This document shows positions 7,944 through 16,908 of a DNA stretch of 64,000 bases, one piece after another; the first letter of the stretch is position 1, and each line of letters starts with the position of its first letter. Made by a program: the position numbers and the translations under genes. The stretch lies in NCBI GenBank assembly GCA_017643585.1, contig JAEPND010000006.1, forward strand, positions 117,066 to 181,065, read 5' to 3'. Below the pieces are notes generated by a model. The model saw nothing but the letters and a program-made list of their open reading frames with translations. It was not told where the DNA came from and searched no databases. The stretch comes from Maricaulis sp. (lineage in GTDB: Bacteria > Pseudomonadota > Alphaproteobacteria > Caulobacterales > Maricaulaceae).

Positions 7944-9659
7944 ATGGCTGAACGTAAACCCGCCCCGACCCGGGCCGAGCTGGAACCGGTCGTCATGCAC
8001 ATCTTGCAGAACGAGCCGATGTTCAAGCTGGGCGAGGTCGATATTCGCGGTGTCAAACAGCGCGCCTATGTCGATGCCCCGGCTGATCTTCGTTTCCTGC
8101 TGGTGGCCGCGCTGGAGCATGCCGAGCGCGAAGCGGTGGTCTTCGAGGACCAGCGCTGGACCTATGGCGAGTTGATCGGCAAGGCCGTCGCCATCGCAAA
8201 CGGTCTGATCTCCCGCCACGGCGTGACACCGGGAACGCGGATCGCCTTGGCGATGCGCAATTCACCGGAATGGATCGCCGCCTTCTTCGGCATCCTGGCC
8301 GCGGGTGGCGTTGTGGTGCCGATGAACGGCTGGTGGACCTCCGAGGAGATGGGGTTCGGCCTGGAAGATTCCGGCGCCAAGCTGGTCATTGCCGGTTTCC
8401 GCCAGGCTGAGCGCATCCAGCCGCATGTGGACAGGCTGGGCCTGACAATCATTGCCGGGCGTGGCGAGGTCGAGGGTGTGGCTGACCATCTCGAGGACAT
8501 CATCCGGGACGGGGCGGGCAAACCGCCGCCGGAGCTGGTCATCGATACCGACAGCGATTTCGCGATCTTCTACACCTCCGGTTCAACCGGGTCGCCCAAG
8601 GGCGCCGTATTGACCCATCGCGGTGCGGTAAATGCATTAATGTCCTACGGCCTGATTGGTGCGGCCCTCAAGGCTGTGAACGGTGATCAGGATTTCTTCG
8701 GGGACAATCCGGCTGTTCTGGTCGCTGTGCCCTTCTTCCATTGCACCGGCTCGCACGCGGTCATGATGATGTCCTTCCTCTCCGGGCGTAAAATGGTGCT
8801 GATGCGCAAATGGGATCCGGCTGATGCGGTCGATCTGATCGACGAGGAAAAGATCACCAATGTGGTCGGCGTGCCGACCATGTCGCACGAGATCACGCTG
8901 GAAGCTCAGCGGCAGGGACGCTCCCTGGATAGTCTGATGGATATGGGTGTGGGCGGAGCGAAGCGTCCAACTGCGCATGTCGACAAGCTCAACGAGCAAT
9001 TCCCGCATGCCTGGTCATCCACCGGCTACGGGCTGACGGAAACCAACGCCATCGGCGCTTATAACGGTACCAATGACTACCAGGGACGGCCCGGTAGCTG
9101 TGGTCGAGCCGTTCCCGCCGTGATCGACATCAAGACCGTGCGCGAGGACGGGTCGACGGCGGATGCGAACGAACCGGGTGAGGTCTGGATCAAGGGCCCG
9201 ATCCTGTTCCGGGGTTATCTCAACCAGCCCGAGGCGACAGCGGATGTCCTGACCGAGGATGGCTGGTTCCGCACCGGGGATATCGGCGTGATCGACGAAG
9301 AGGGTTTCCTGTTCATCGTCGATCGCATCAAGGACATGATCCTGCGCGGGGGCGAAAACGTCAGCTGTCTCGAGGTTGAAGGGGCGCTGGTCAGCCATCC
9401 GGACATTATCGAGGCCGGTGTCATCGGCATTCCCGATGAACGCCTGGGCGAGATCGTCGGTGCAGCGATCCTGTTGCGCGAGGGCGCCGAGCTGTCAGAC
9501 GCAGAGATTGCCGCCTTTATCGAGCCACATCTGGCAGCCTTCAAGCGGCCGGAGAAATACTGGCGCCTCGATGCGCCCCTGCCACGCGGCGGCACTGGCA
9601 AGGTCGACAAGCCGACCCTGCGCAAGATGTTGCTCTCGGACGGAGTGTCCGCACAATGA
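7944..9659 (+). CDS. Acyl-CoA synthetase (AMP-forming)
   Basis: A 571-residue ANL-superfamily ligase that activates a carboxylic acid to its CoA thioester with ATP. Signature elements in order are the P-loop-like IFYTSGSTGSPKGAVLTHRG, the adenine-binding GYGLTETNA, the GWFRTGDIG motif, the hinge KDMILRGGENVS, and the C-terminal catalytic Lys in PRGGTGKVDKPTLRK. It starts immediately after the previous stop (TAG-ATG), with GGAGGGG as ribosome-binding site, and overlaps the MaoC gene by 4 bases. Context suggests it activates the fatty, isoprenoid or side-chain acid that the surrounding beta-oxidation genes degrade. Confidence 0.93.
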   Translation: MAERKPAPTRAELEPVVMHILQNEPMFKLGEVDIRGVKQRAYVDAPADLRFLLVAALEHAEREAVVFEDQRWTYGELIGKAVAIANGLISRHGVTPGTRIALAMRNSPEWIAAFFGILAAGGVVVPMNGWWTSEEMGFGLEDSGAKLVIAGFRQAERIQPHVDRLGLTIIAGRGEVEGVADHLEDIIRDGAGKPPPELVIDTDSDFAIFYTSGSTGSPKGAVLTHRGAVNALMSYGLIGAALKAVNGDQDFFGDNPAVLVAVPFFHCTGSHAVMMMSFLSGRKMVLMRKWDPADAVDLIDEEKITNVVGVPTMSHEITLEAQRQGRSLDSLMDMGVGGAKRPTAHVDKLNEQFPHAWSSTGYGLTETNAIGAYNGTNDYQGRPGSCGRAVPAVIDIKTVREDGSTADANEPGEVWIKGPILFRGYLNQPEATADVLTEDGWFRTGDIGVIDEEGFLFIVDRIKDMILRGGENVSCLEVEGALVSHPDIIEAGVIGIPDERLGEIVGAAILLREGAELSDAEIAAFIEPHLAAFKRPEKYWRLDAPLPRGGTGKVDKPTLRKMLLSDGVSAQ

Positions 9660-10117
9660 CCACGGTTTCACCGAGTGACGTCAAAGGCATGATCGGCAAG
9701 GAGATTGGCGTCTCCCGCTGGATCGAAGTTGACCAACAGCGCATCGATGTGTTTGCCGATGTCACTGAAGATCCGCAATTCATCCATATCGACCCCGAGC
9801 GCGCCAAGGCGGAAACGCCCTTTGGTGGCACCATTGCGCACGGATTCCTGTCGCTGTCTCTCTTGTCGCCGATGGCCATGGATCTGGGTTTTTCGCTCGA
9901 AGGCATCGCCATGGGCATCAATTACGGCTTCGAGAAAGTCCGTTTCCTTCAACCCGTCCGTTCGGGCAGCAAGGTGCGCGGCCGCTTCGTTCTGGATAAT
10001 GCGGTTGAGCGGCAGCCGGGCCAGTGGATGCTGACCTACGGCGTTACCGTTGAAATCGAAGGGCAGGACAAGCCGGCGCTGATCGCCCAGTGGCTGACCC
10101 TTCAGATCGTCTCCTAA
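9656..10117 (+). CDS. MaoC-like (R)-specific enoyl-CoA hydratase
   Basis: A 153-residue single hot-dog-fold MaoC/NodN-type dehydratase. The hydratase-2 motif is clear: EDPQFIHIDPERAKAETPFGG followed by IAHGFLSLSLL, with the catalytic Asp and His. It would hydrate trans-2-enoyl-CoA made by the acyl-CoA dehydrogenases. Its overlap with the ligase stop (ATGA) implies coupled translation. The next gene encodes an SDR of the matching (3R)-hydroxyacyl-CoA dehydrogenase type, so the two together reproduce the MFE-2 style of beta-oxidation. Confidence 0.9.
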   Translation: MTTVSPSDVKGMIGKEIGVSRWIEVDQQRIDVFADVTEDPQFIHIDPERAKAETPFGGTIAHGFLSLSLLSPMAMDLGFSLEGIAMGINYGFEKVRFLQPVRSGSKVRGRFVLDNAVERQPGQWMLTYGVTVEIEGQDKPALIAQWLTLQIVS

Positions 10118-10135
10118 GACAGAAAGTTCTTCCCC

Positions 10136-11056
10136 ATGAGCGATATTCGTTTTGATGGCCGCGTGGCCATCGTCACCGGCGCAGGCCACGGCCTGGGGCG
10201 CTCCCATGCCAAACTGCTGGCGTCTCGCGGTGCCAAGGTCATGGTCAATGACCTGGGTGGGTCTGTGGACGGCACGGGCTCGGGTTCCGCGGCTGAAGAT
10301 GTGGCCCAGGAAATTCGTGAAGCCGGCGGGCAGGCCCTGTCTCACCGCGCCAATGTGACCAAGCCCGACGAAGTCGAGGACATGGTCAAACAGGCCGTGG
10401 GCGAATGGGGCCAGGTCGACATCCTGGTCAACAATGCCGGCATCCTGCGTGACAAGAGCTTTGCCAAGATGACGGTCGAGGACTTCCAGGCGGTGGTGGA
10501 CGTCCACCTGATGGGCTCGATGGTCTGTACCAAAGCCGTATGGGAGCTGATGCGCGAGGCGGGTTACGGCCGTATCGCCATGACCTCGTCCTCTTCCGGC
10601 ATCTACGGCAATTTCGGCCAGTCCAATTATGGTGCTGCCAAGATGGGCCTGGTCGGGTTCATGAACGTGCTGCACCTGGAAGGCGCCAAGTATAATATCC
10701 GCGTCAATTCTCTGGCTCCGGTCGCGGCGACGCGCATGACCGAAAACCTGATGCCGCCGGCGGCGCTCGATCTGCTGACGCCTGAAGCGGTCTCTGCGGG
10801 TCTGGTTTATCTGGTCAGCGAGGATGCGCCTTCCCGTGTCGTTCTTGCAGCGGGCGCGGGTGGCTATGCTGCCTCGAAAATCTATGAGACCGACGGCATC
10901 TACCTGCCGCCGGACCAGCAGACGCCGGAGAATATCGCTGCGAATATCGACGCGATCCTCGACACGGGCGCTCAGAAGGAGTTCCAGCAGGGCGGCGAGC
11001 AGGGCGTGAAATTCCTGGGCAAGGCCGCTGCCGCGCTGGGCGTCAAGCTGGGCTGA
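10136..11056 (+). CDS. SDR, (3R)-hydroxyacyl-CoA dehydrogenase (MFE-2/HSD17B4 type)
   Basis: A 306-residue SDR closely resembling the dehydrogenase domain of peroxisomal multifunctional enzyme 2. Telling segments are VTGAGHGLGRSHA, VNDLGGSVDG, VNNAGILRDKSFAKM and SSGIYGNFGQSNYGAAKMGLVG (catalytic Ser, Tyr and Lys). It should oxidise (3R)-hydroxyacyl-CoA to 3-ketoacyl-CoA with NAD. The C-terminal part after about residue 250 extends beyond a minimal SDR, as in the MFE-2 domain. It follows the MaoC hydratase by 18 bases; the ribosome-binding site is weak. Confidence 0.9.
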   Translation: MSDIRFDGRVAIVTGAGHGLGRSHAKLLASRGAKVMVNDLGGSVDGTGSGSAAEDVAQEIREAGGQALSHRANVTKPDEVEDMVKQAVGEWGQVDILVNNAGILRDKSFAKMTVEDFQAVVDVHLMGSMVCTKAVWELMREAGYGRIAMTSSSSGIYGNFGQSNYGAAKMGLVGFMNVLHLEGAKYNIRVNSLAPVAATRMTENLMPPAALDLLTPEAVSAGLVYLVSEDAPSRVVLAAGAGGYAASKIYETDGIYLPPDQQTPENIAANIDAILDTGAQKEFQQGGEQGVKFLGKAAAALGVKLG

Positions 11057-11059
11057 TCC

Positions 11060-11866
11060 ATGCATCTCTTTGATGAAGCCACCCAGCTAGAGGCGCTTGA
11101 GCGAGAGGAGGGGGCTGCCACCTTCACGGGCGCGGCGCATCCGGGTTTTCGCAATATGATCGGCCCCTATGGCGGCTGGTCTGCGGCAATTCTGGCCAGG
11201 AGCATCATCGAGGCGGGGACGCCGGACCTTCAGCTCGTCTCACTGACGACGGATTTCCTGCTCGGGATCAATGAGGGACCGATCACGCTGGATACGCGGT
11301 GTGACCGGGCCGGGCGCAATACACAGTTCTGGACGGCCACGCTGACGGCAGACGGGTCCGAGACACCCGCCAACAAGGCGATGGGCATTCTCGCCAAACC
11401 GCGAGAAACGGTAAGCTGGCTGGAGGGTGAGCGGCCGGACGCGCCGCCGCCGGAAGATTGTGATCGCTTCCCCCTTCCCATGGAATGGACCAAGACGGTG
11501 GAAATGCGGGCCGCTGGCAATCCGCCATTCCAGGGCAGCCAGGACACGCGCTCGACCGCCTGGGTGCGGCTGGACCCGGACCGGCCGCTGGATGCGGTCG
11601 GCCTTGTCGCGCTGGCCGATACGCCGACGCCGCGCCTGTTCTACATCACCAACAAGCCCGATATGATCGCGACGGTCTCGATGACGGTCTACCTGCACGC
11701 CATCGCCGAGGATTATGCCGCGGTTGGTACCGACTACATGCTGGTCGAGGCAACGGGTGCGCGTGGCGGCAACGGGTTTTTCGATCAACACGCCCGGATG
11801 TGGAGCCGGGATGGTCGCCTGATGGCGACGACACAGCAAATCGTGAATTACAGAAGCAAGGGTTAG
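11060..11866 (+). CDS. Acyl-CoA thioesterase-family protein (TesB-like double hot dog)
   Basis: A 268-residue protein resembling TesB-like thioesterases with two hot-dog folds. The N-terminal half has [18 protein letters not shown], the usual GG(W/Y) segment of this family, and the second half has [17 protein letters not shown] and [14 protein letters not shown]. Expected activity is hydrolysis of acyl-CoA esters, here perhaps releasing a stalled or terminal intermediate and recycling CoA. It sits between the SDR (3-base gap) and the thiolase (11-base gap). The substrate is not predictable. Confidence 0.75.
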   Translation: MHLFDEATQLEALEREEGAATFTGAAHPGFRNMIGPYGGWSAAILARSIIEAGTPDLQLVSLTTDFLLGINEGPITLDTRCDRAGRNTQFWTATLTADGSETPANKAMGILAKPRETVSWLEGERPDAPPPEDCDRFPLPMEWTKTVEMRAAGNPPFQGSQDTRSTAWVRLDPDRPLDAVGLVALADTPTPRLFYITNKPDMIATVSMTVYLHAIAEDYAAVGTDYMLVEATGARGGNGFFDQHARMWSRDGRLMATTQQIVNYRSKG

Positions 11867-11877
11867 AGGAGACAGAC

Positions 11878-13080
11878 ATGCGTGAGGCAGTGATTGTATC
11901 AACAGCGCGGACACCGATCGGCAAGGCTTATCGGGGTGCATTCAACGACACCTCTGGTCCGGCCCTGGGCGGTCACGCCATCAAGCACGCCGTCGAGCGC
12001 GCCGGTGTGGATCCGGCCGAGATTGATGATGTGATCATGGGCTGTGCGATGCAGCAGGGCTCGACCGGTCGCAATCCGGGGCGCAATTGCGCCATTCGCG
12101 CGGGCCTGCCCACATCTGTCGCCGGCATGTCCATGGACCGCCAATGCGCGTCCGGCATGATGGCGATCGCGACGGCGGCCAAACAGATTATCTCCGACGG
12201 CATGACGGTCACCGTTGGCGGCGGGCTGGAAAGCATTTCGCTGGTCCAGAATGACAAGATGAATAATTTCCGCGCCGCGGACGAGTGGACGCTGGAACAT
12301 CAGCCGGCCCTCTACATGTCCATGCTGGAAACTGCGGAGATCGTGGCGGATCGCTATGGCGTTTCCCGCGAAGCGCAGGACGAATATGCCGCCCAGTCGC
12401 AGGATCGTACCCATGCGGCGCAGCAGGCTGGCAAGTTCGACGACGAGATTGTCCCGCTGCCGTCCGTCATGAAATTCTTCAACAAGGAAACCAAGGAAGT
12501 TTCCGATGTCGAGGTGACGCTGGAAAAGGACGAAGGCAATCGCCCGGGCACGTCGGCTGAAAACCTCGCCGGTCTCAACCCGGTGTTCAAGGATGGCCAG
12601 GTGATCAAGGAAGGTCGCTTCATCACGGCCGGCAATGCGTCCCAGCTTTCGGACGGCGCCTCCGCATCTGTCCTGATGGAAGCCAAGGAAGCTGAACGCC
12701 GCGGTCTGGAACCGCTGGGCATCTATCGCGGCATGGCCGCCGCCGGCCTCGACCCGGACGAGATGGGTATCGGCCCTATTCATGCCGTTCCGAAACTGCT
12801 CAAGGCCAATGGCCTGACGATGGACGATATCGGTCTGTGGGAGCTCAACGAGGCGTTCGCCGTCCAGGTTCTGCACTGTCGCGACACGCTGGGCATTCCC
12901 AATGAAAACCTCAATGTGAACGGCGGCGCGATCTCGGTCGGCCATCCCTATGGAATGTCAGGCGCACGCCTGGTCGGTCACGCGCTGATCGAGGGCAAGC
13001 GCCGGGGCGTGAAATACGTCGTGGTCACCATGTGTGTCGGTGGTGGCATGGGCGCTGCCGGTCTGTTCGAAGTCGCGTGA
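11878..13080 (+). CDS. Thiolase (acetyl-CoA acyltransferase)
   Basis: A 400-residue degradative-type thiolase that cleaves 3-ketoacyl-CoA with CoA. The catalytic residues are present: Cys90 in [10 protein letters not shown], the His in [19 protein letters not shown], and the second Cys in [16 protein letters not shown]. The ATG at 11878 is preceded by GAGGAG and gives the canonical thiolase N terminus [15 protein letters not shown]; the frame stays open far upstream, but only over the thioesterase gene. It completes a full beta-oxidation spiral within the cluster. Confidence 0.95.
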   Translation: MREAVIVSTARTPIGKAYRGAFNDTSGPALGGHAIKHAVERAGVDPAEIDDVIMGCAMQQGSTGRNPGRNCAIRAGLPTSVAGMSMDRQCASGMMAIATAAKQIISDGMTVTVGGGLESISLVQNDKMNNFRAADEWTLEHQPALYMSMLETAEIVADRYGVSREAQDEYAAQSQDRTHAAQQAGKFDDEIVPLPSVMKFFNKETKEVSDVEVTLEKDEGNRPGTSAENLAGLNPVFKDGQVIKEGRFITAGNASQLSDGASASVLMEAKEAERRGLEPLGIYRGMAAAGLDPDEMGIGPIHAVPKLLKANGLTMDDIGLWELNEAFAVQVLHCRDTLGIPNENLNVNGGAISVGHPYGMSGARLVGHALIEGKRRGVKYVVVTMCVGGGMGAAGLFEVA

Positions 13081-13090
13081 GGGCACGATC

Positions 13091-14065
13091 ATGAAAGCAC
13101 TTTATTGTCGTGAATTCGGACCGGAAGCTAATCTGAAGGTTGAAGAGATCGATGATCCGGCCGTGCCCCAGGGGCATGCCTTGATCGATGTGAAGGCCGC
13201 CGGCCTGAACTTTCCGGACCTGCTCTGCGTTCGGGGTGAATACCAGTTCAAACCGCCGCTGCCCTTTGTTCCGGGCGGAGAGGGCGCCGGTGTCATTACC
13301 GAGCTGGGTGACGGCGTTGAAGGCTTCAAGATCGGCGATCGCGTTTGCTTCAACGGGCTGACCGGCGCCTTCGCGTCGAAAGTGGCCTCGCCAGCGGGGA
13401 CTTTTGTCAAGATTCCCGACAGCATGTCTTTCGAGGAAGCCGCCGGTCTGACCGTGGTTTACGCCACCTCCTATCATGCATTGAAACAGCGAGCCAATCT
13501 TAAGCCCGGTGAAACCGTGCTTGTCCTGGGTGCAGCTGGCGGTGTCGGTCTGGCGACGGTTGAGCTGGCCAAGGCCATGGGCGCCAAGGTGATCGCGGCT
13601 GCATCGACGGACGAGAAACTGGCCGTTGCAAAAGAACACGGCGCGGATGAGGGCATCAATTACTCGACCGAAGACCTCAAGGCACGCACCAAGGAGCTTA
13701 CCGGCGGACAGGGCGTCGATGTCATCTATGACCCGGTCGGTGGCGAACTCGCCGAGACGGCGTTCCGGGCGATCGGTTGGGAAGGTCGGCATCTGGTGAT
13801 CGGGTTCGCCTCCGGGCCGATCCCGAAGCTCCCGCTCAATCTGCCTCTGCTGAAGGGGGCATCTGCGGTGGGTGTGTTCTGGGGCGCCTGGGCCATGCGC
13901 GATCCCAAGGGGCATTATCAGAACATGTCCGAGCTGTTTGATTTCTTCGAAACGGGAAAGATCAAGCCGCACGTGGCCGCCCAGTATTCCCTGGATGATT
14001 TCCTGCCGGCCTTCGCTGAGCTTTCCGAGCGCCGCGCCATCGGCAAGGTTGTTCTCAAACCCTGA
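13091..14065 (+). CDS. Zinc-free MDR oxidoreductase (quinone oxidoreductase-like)
   Basis: A 324-residue medium-chain dehydrogenase/reductase of the NADPH:quinone oxidoreductase class. It has the GroES-like N-terminal domain (AAGLNFPDLLCVRGEYQ, FVPGGEGAGVI) without the zinc-binding Cys/His set of alcohol dehydrogenases, and the nucleotide-binding motif VLGAAGGVGLATVELAKAMG. Such enzymes reduce quinones or enones; one at the end of a beta-oxidation operon may reduce 2-enoyl intermediates or merely travel with it. ATG 13091 lies 10 bases after the thiolase stop. A strong terminator follows. Confidence 0.85.
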   Translation: MKALYCREFGPEANLKVEEIDDPAVPQGHALIDVKAAGLNFPDLLCVRGEYQFKPPLPFVPGGEGAGVITELGDGVEGFKIGDRVCFNGLTGAFASKVASPAGTFVKIPDSMSFEEAAGLTVVYATSYHALKQRANLKPGETVLVLGAAGGVGLATVELAKAMGAKVIAAASTDEKLAVAKEHGADEGINYSTEDLKARTKELTGGQGVDVIYDPVGGELAETAFRAIGWEGRHLVIGFASGPIPKLPLNLPLLKGASAVGVFWGAWAMRDPKGHYQNMSELFDFFETGKIKPHVAAQYSLDDFLPAFAELSERRAIGKVVLKP

Positions 14066-14093
14066 TCTGGATACCTGGGGACAATGTTGAATA

Positions 14094-14129
14094 AATCGCC
14101 GCACCCACCGGGTGCGGCGATTTTTTATT
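14094..14129 (+). terminator. Rho-independent terminator of the beta-oxidation cluster
   Basis: A perfect 13-bp stem (14094-14106 with 14110-14122), three-base loop ACC, GC-rich core CGCCGCACCC, followed by a run of six T from 14121. It lies 28 bases after the oxidoreductase stop, so transcription of the ten-gene cluster should end here. Confidence 0.92.
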
Positions 14130-14197
14130 GGCGGGTTCGTGAGTTGCCTCAGACATTTGCCGCACTATCCTGAAAGCCAGAAATAGGGGAGCAGGAA

Positions 14198-15568
14198 ATG
14201 ATCAAGTCCATCAGTCTACTGTCTGGCTTGGCCTTGTTGGCATCGCCGGTATCCGCACAACATGCGCCGCCGTCGGAAGTGCTGGCAATCCACGACTATG
14301 TCGCAGCCGTCTCGGCCGATCGGATCGAGTCCGACATCCGCACATTGGCCGAGTTTGGTACTCGTCACACCTTGTCGGATACCGAAAGCGATACGCGTGG
14401 CATTGGTGCAGCGCGTCGCTGGATCTTCGAGGAATTCGAACGCATCTCCGCGGACTGTGGCGGGTGTCTCGAGGTGATCTACGTGTCCGGTACGACCTTC
14501 GGGCAGCCGCGCATCCCCGAGCCGACGGAAATCGTTAATGTGATCGCAATCCAGCGCGGGCGCCTGGACCCGGATCGCATGGTCATGATGTCCGGTGATA
14601 TCGACAGCCGGGTCACCGATCCGCTGGACGGGACGTCGGACAGCCCCGGAGCCAACGACAACGCATCCGGCATGGCGGGCGTGATCGAGGCTGCGCGCGT
14701 CCTGTCGCAGCACGAGTTTGATGGCACGATTGTCTATGCGGGTCTGTCCGGTGAAGAGCAGGGGCTGTTCGGCGGTGGAATCGTTGCCTCGCACGCTCTG
14801 GACAATGGCTGGCGTATCAAGGCCGTGCTCAACAATGACATGATCGGCAATATCGCCGGCATCAACGGTGTCATCAACAATACCACGGCGCGGGTCTTCT
14901 CGGAGGGCACGCGGGCCACGGAAACACCGGAAGAGGCGCGGTTGCGCCGTTTCACGGGCGGCGAGGTCGATAGTCCGTCACGCAATCTGGCGCGCATGGT
15001 TGATCGCACGGCGGATCAATACATTCCGAACCTCGATGTGATGATGGTGTATCGCCTCGATCGCTTCCGTCGCGGTGGTCACCATCGCCCGTTCAACGAG
15101 GCGGGCATGCCCGGTGTTCGGATCATGGAGACGAATGAACATTATGACCGCCAGCACCAGGATCTGCGCACGGAAGACGGTCGCGCCTATGGCGATACGA
15201 TTGACGGGGTCGATTTCGACTTCGCGGCAAAACTGACGGCGTTGAATATTGCCGTCATGGCCCAGATCGCGGGTGCGCCGCCAATCCCCGCGAATGTCCA
15301 GGTCGAAGGCGCAGTCCAGCCGTCGACGACGCTGCGGTGGGACCTCGCGGAGGGCCTGGCTGCGGAAAACCTGGCCGGATACCGCGTGCATTGGCGTCTT
15401 ACGGATGTGCCGCAATGGACCCATAGCCGGTTTGTCGGAGTGACGGGTGAGTACACGCTCGAGAATGTCGTGATCGACAATTATTATTTCGGCGTGTCGG
15501 CGGTGGCGCTCGATGGTTCCGAAACACCGGTTGTCTTCCCGGGGCCTGCTGGCTCGTTTGGCGAGTAG
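14198..15568 (+). CDS. Secreted M28-family metallopeptidase with C-terminal beta domain
   Basis: A 456-residue exported peptidase. A signal peptide (cleavage likely after SPVSA, residue 20) precedes an M28 domain with GANDNASG (bridging Asp154), LSGEEQGLFG (Glu186/187), LNNDMIGN (Asp214) and HRPFNEAGMPGV (late His). The first zinc-ligand motif, normally G-H-x-D-S, reads GDIDS (133-137), with Asp134 in place of His. About 90 C-terminal residues look like a fibronectin-III-type beta domain (LRWDLAEGLAAENLAGYRVHWR). Expected role is periplasmic or extracellular aminopeptidase. AGGGGAG precedes the ATG; a bidirectional terminator follows. Confidence 0.88.
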   Translation: MIKSISLLSGLALLASPVSAQHAPPSEVLAIHDYVAAVSADRIESDIRTLAEFGTRHTLSDTESDTRGIGAARRWIFEEFERISADCGGCLEVIYVSGTTFGQPRIPEPTEIVNVIAIQRGRLDPDRMVMMSGDIDSRVTDPLDGTSDSPGANDNASGMAGVIEAARVLSQHEFDGTIVYAGLSGEEQGLFGGGIVASHALDNGWRIKAVLNNDMIGNIAGINGVINNTTARVFSEGTRATETPEEARLRRFTGGEVDSPSRNLARMVDRTADQYIPNLDVMMVYRLDRFRRGGHHRPFNEAGMPGVRIMETNEHYDRQHQDLRTEDGRAYGDTIDGVDFDFAAKLTALNIAVMAQIAGAPPIPANVQVEGAVQPSTTLRWDLAEGLAAENLAGYRVHWRLTDVPQWTHSRFVGVTGEYTLENVVIDNYYFGVSAVALDGSETPVVFPGPAGSFGE

Positions 15569-15583
15569 CCGCGCCTCCACCCG

Positions 15584-15618
15584 AAAAAAAGCCGCAGACC
15601 TTGGTCTGCGGCTTTTTC
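15584..15618. terminator. Bidirectional terminator between convergent genes
   Basis: Stem AAAAAGCCGCAGACC (15586-15600) pairs with 15603-15617 across a TT loop. An A-run on the left and a T-run on the right mean it can terminate both the M28 peptidase from the left and the small secreted gene from the right. Confidence 0.92.
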
Positions 15619-15635
15619 ATTGGGTCCCGGCGTAA

Positions 15636-15953
15636 TCAGCTCTCGCGCGGGACGATTGTGTAGGTCACGGTTTCACCGGTGGCGGCATTGGTCCCCTGCC
15701 AGGTATCACCCAGAGCAACGCCGTCCTGGAGCGGCGCGCATCCGCTCTCGCCGGTCGAGCGGACCACGCAGATCTCTGAGCCCTGCACCTGCCAGGTTCC
15801 GCTGATGCCGATATTGGTGGCGTAGGTGCCGTCAGCATTGAAATAGGTCACATATGTGCCCTGGGAGCTCGATATCTGAAGGGCATTCTCGAGCAGGGCG
15901 CTGGCATCGGCCTGGACGAGCGCTGCTGTCATCGCAAGTGTGGTCAAAAACAT
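15636..15953 (-). CDS. Small secreted hypothetical protein
   Basis: A 105-residue protein beginning MFLTTLAMTAALVQADASA, a signal peptide, followed by a short, beta-rich mature region (TYVTYFNADGTYATNIGISGTWQVQGSEICVV) with two Cys that could form a disulfide. The pattern resembles small periplasmic proteins of alphaproteobacteria with a lipocalin-like strand arrangement, but no family was recognised. The ATG is preceded by GGGGAG on the minus strand. It shares the bidirectional terminator with the M28 peptidase. Confidence 0.7.
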   Translation of the reverse strand: MFLTTLAMTAALVQADASALLENALQISSSQGTYVTYFNADGTYATNIGISGTWQVQGSEICVVRSTGESGCAPLQDGVALGDTWQGTNAATGETVTYTIVPRES

Positions 15954-16111
15954 GGTGTTCTCCCCTGTGTCGCATGGCGAGTTGAAAGGTTGATTTCAAT
16001 TTGCCGCTGGACCGCGCCTGAAGGCCGGCCAGCGTGTGCGCCCGTGCCAATGTAACCAGCGCACTCGCGCGAAACAATATGCAGCGGGGTCAAACTCGCG
16101 TTTCAGGGGAA

Positions 16112-16144
16112 AGAAAAAGGCCGGAACGCGGTGCGCCCGGCCTT
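16112..16144 (-). terminator. Terminator of the HxlR-type regulator
   Basis: On the minus strand AAGGCCGG (16144-16137) pairs with CCGGCCTT (16124-16117), followed by a T-rich run (TTTTCTTT). It lies about 25 bases after the stop of the regulator gene. Confidence 0.75.
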
Positions 16145-16169
16145 GATGTCTTCATGTACCAAGGATGAC

Positions 16170-16637
16170 CTAGCCCGTTTCGAGCATGTCGGCCTCAGCG
16201 TTTTCTCGTATGCCAAGGAAATGGTGCGTAACTTCATCACCGCTTTCATTGGCAACAGCGACCGGCGACAATTCCTGTCCATTGCGCTTGTCATACAGCA
16301 CGCAGGGCAATTCCTGGTCGCCGTAAATCCAGCGGTCACCCCACTGCTGCATCGCAATCAGGATCGGGAAGAGCGCTTCGCCGCGATCGGTCAGGACATA
16401 TTCCTGACGCTGGCCGCGTACGCCGACTTCTTCTCGTGTCATGATGCCGTTTTCGACCAGCTTGTTCAGCCGGTCTGTAAGAATGTTCTTCGCGATTCCC
16501 GTACTCTCGTGGAAGTCACTGAAACGACGGGCGCCTTTCATGGCATCCCGGACAATCAGCAAAGTCCACCAGTCACCAACTTGATTGAGTGTCTGTGCGA
16601 TCGCACAAGGCATTTCATCGAAACGTTTCCGTCCCAT
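16170..16637 (-). CDS. HxlR-family winged-helix transcriptional regulator
   Basis: A 155-residue HxlR/MarR-like repressor. The HxlR core is visible: CAIAQTLNQVGDWWTLLIVRDAMKGARRFSDFHESTGIAKNILTDRLNKLVENGIM, followed by a wing (QRQEYVLTDRGEALFPIL). HxlR proteins sense aldehydes, quinones or other reactive molecules; the effector here is unknown, and the C-terminal 50 residues are poorly conserved. ATG 16637 is chosen because the HxlR domain then begins within 10 residues and GGGGA lies upstream; the frame is open further upstream. The divergent neighbour is a BASS-type transporter that it may regulate. Confidence 0.85.
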   Translation of the reverse strand: MGRKRFDEMPCAIAQTLNQVGDWWTLLIVRDAMKGARRFSDFHESTGIAKNILTDRLNKLVENGIMTREEVGVRGQRQEYVLTDRGEALFPILIAMQQWGDRWIYGDQELPCVLYDKRNGQELSPVAVANESGDEVTHHFLGIRENAEADMLETG

Positions 16638-16695
16638 ACCAATAGTCCCCCAAAGACTAAGGCGTTGATACGCCGCTCCTCCAACAAAACGAATT

Positions 16696-16713
16696 GCTAC
16701 CCCGTAGAGTAGC
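16696..16713. promoter_or_regulatory. Dyad upstream of the HxlR-type regulator
   Basis: GCTAC (16696-16700) and GTAGC (16709-16713) form a perfect inverted repeat with an 8-base spacer, 59 bases before the regulator ATG. The symmetric TAC/GTA half-sites with this spacing resemble operators described for HxlR-type repressors, suggesting autoregulation. Position and symmetry are seen; binding is inferred. Confidence 0.35.
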
Positions 16714-16908
16714 TCGCCCGAGCACTCCCTTCCCCGCACGAAAGTGAGGTGACAAACTGCTTGCAGGCCCGTTCATCACATGCGGTAAAGATACAGAGTT
16801 GCGAAAGTTTTGCGACCCAAAAATGATTTTATTCCGATACCAGATGAGAAGCGGGTCGGAACGCTACAATTATAAACAAAGTTCAAGGTTGGTTTCTGGA
16901 GGCGTGCG

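Noticed and set aside
9668-11065. 465-codon open frame on the minus strand
   Set aside because: Antisense to the MaoC hydratase and HSD17B4-like SDR; composition is typical of a shadow frame and no motif is present.
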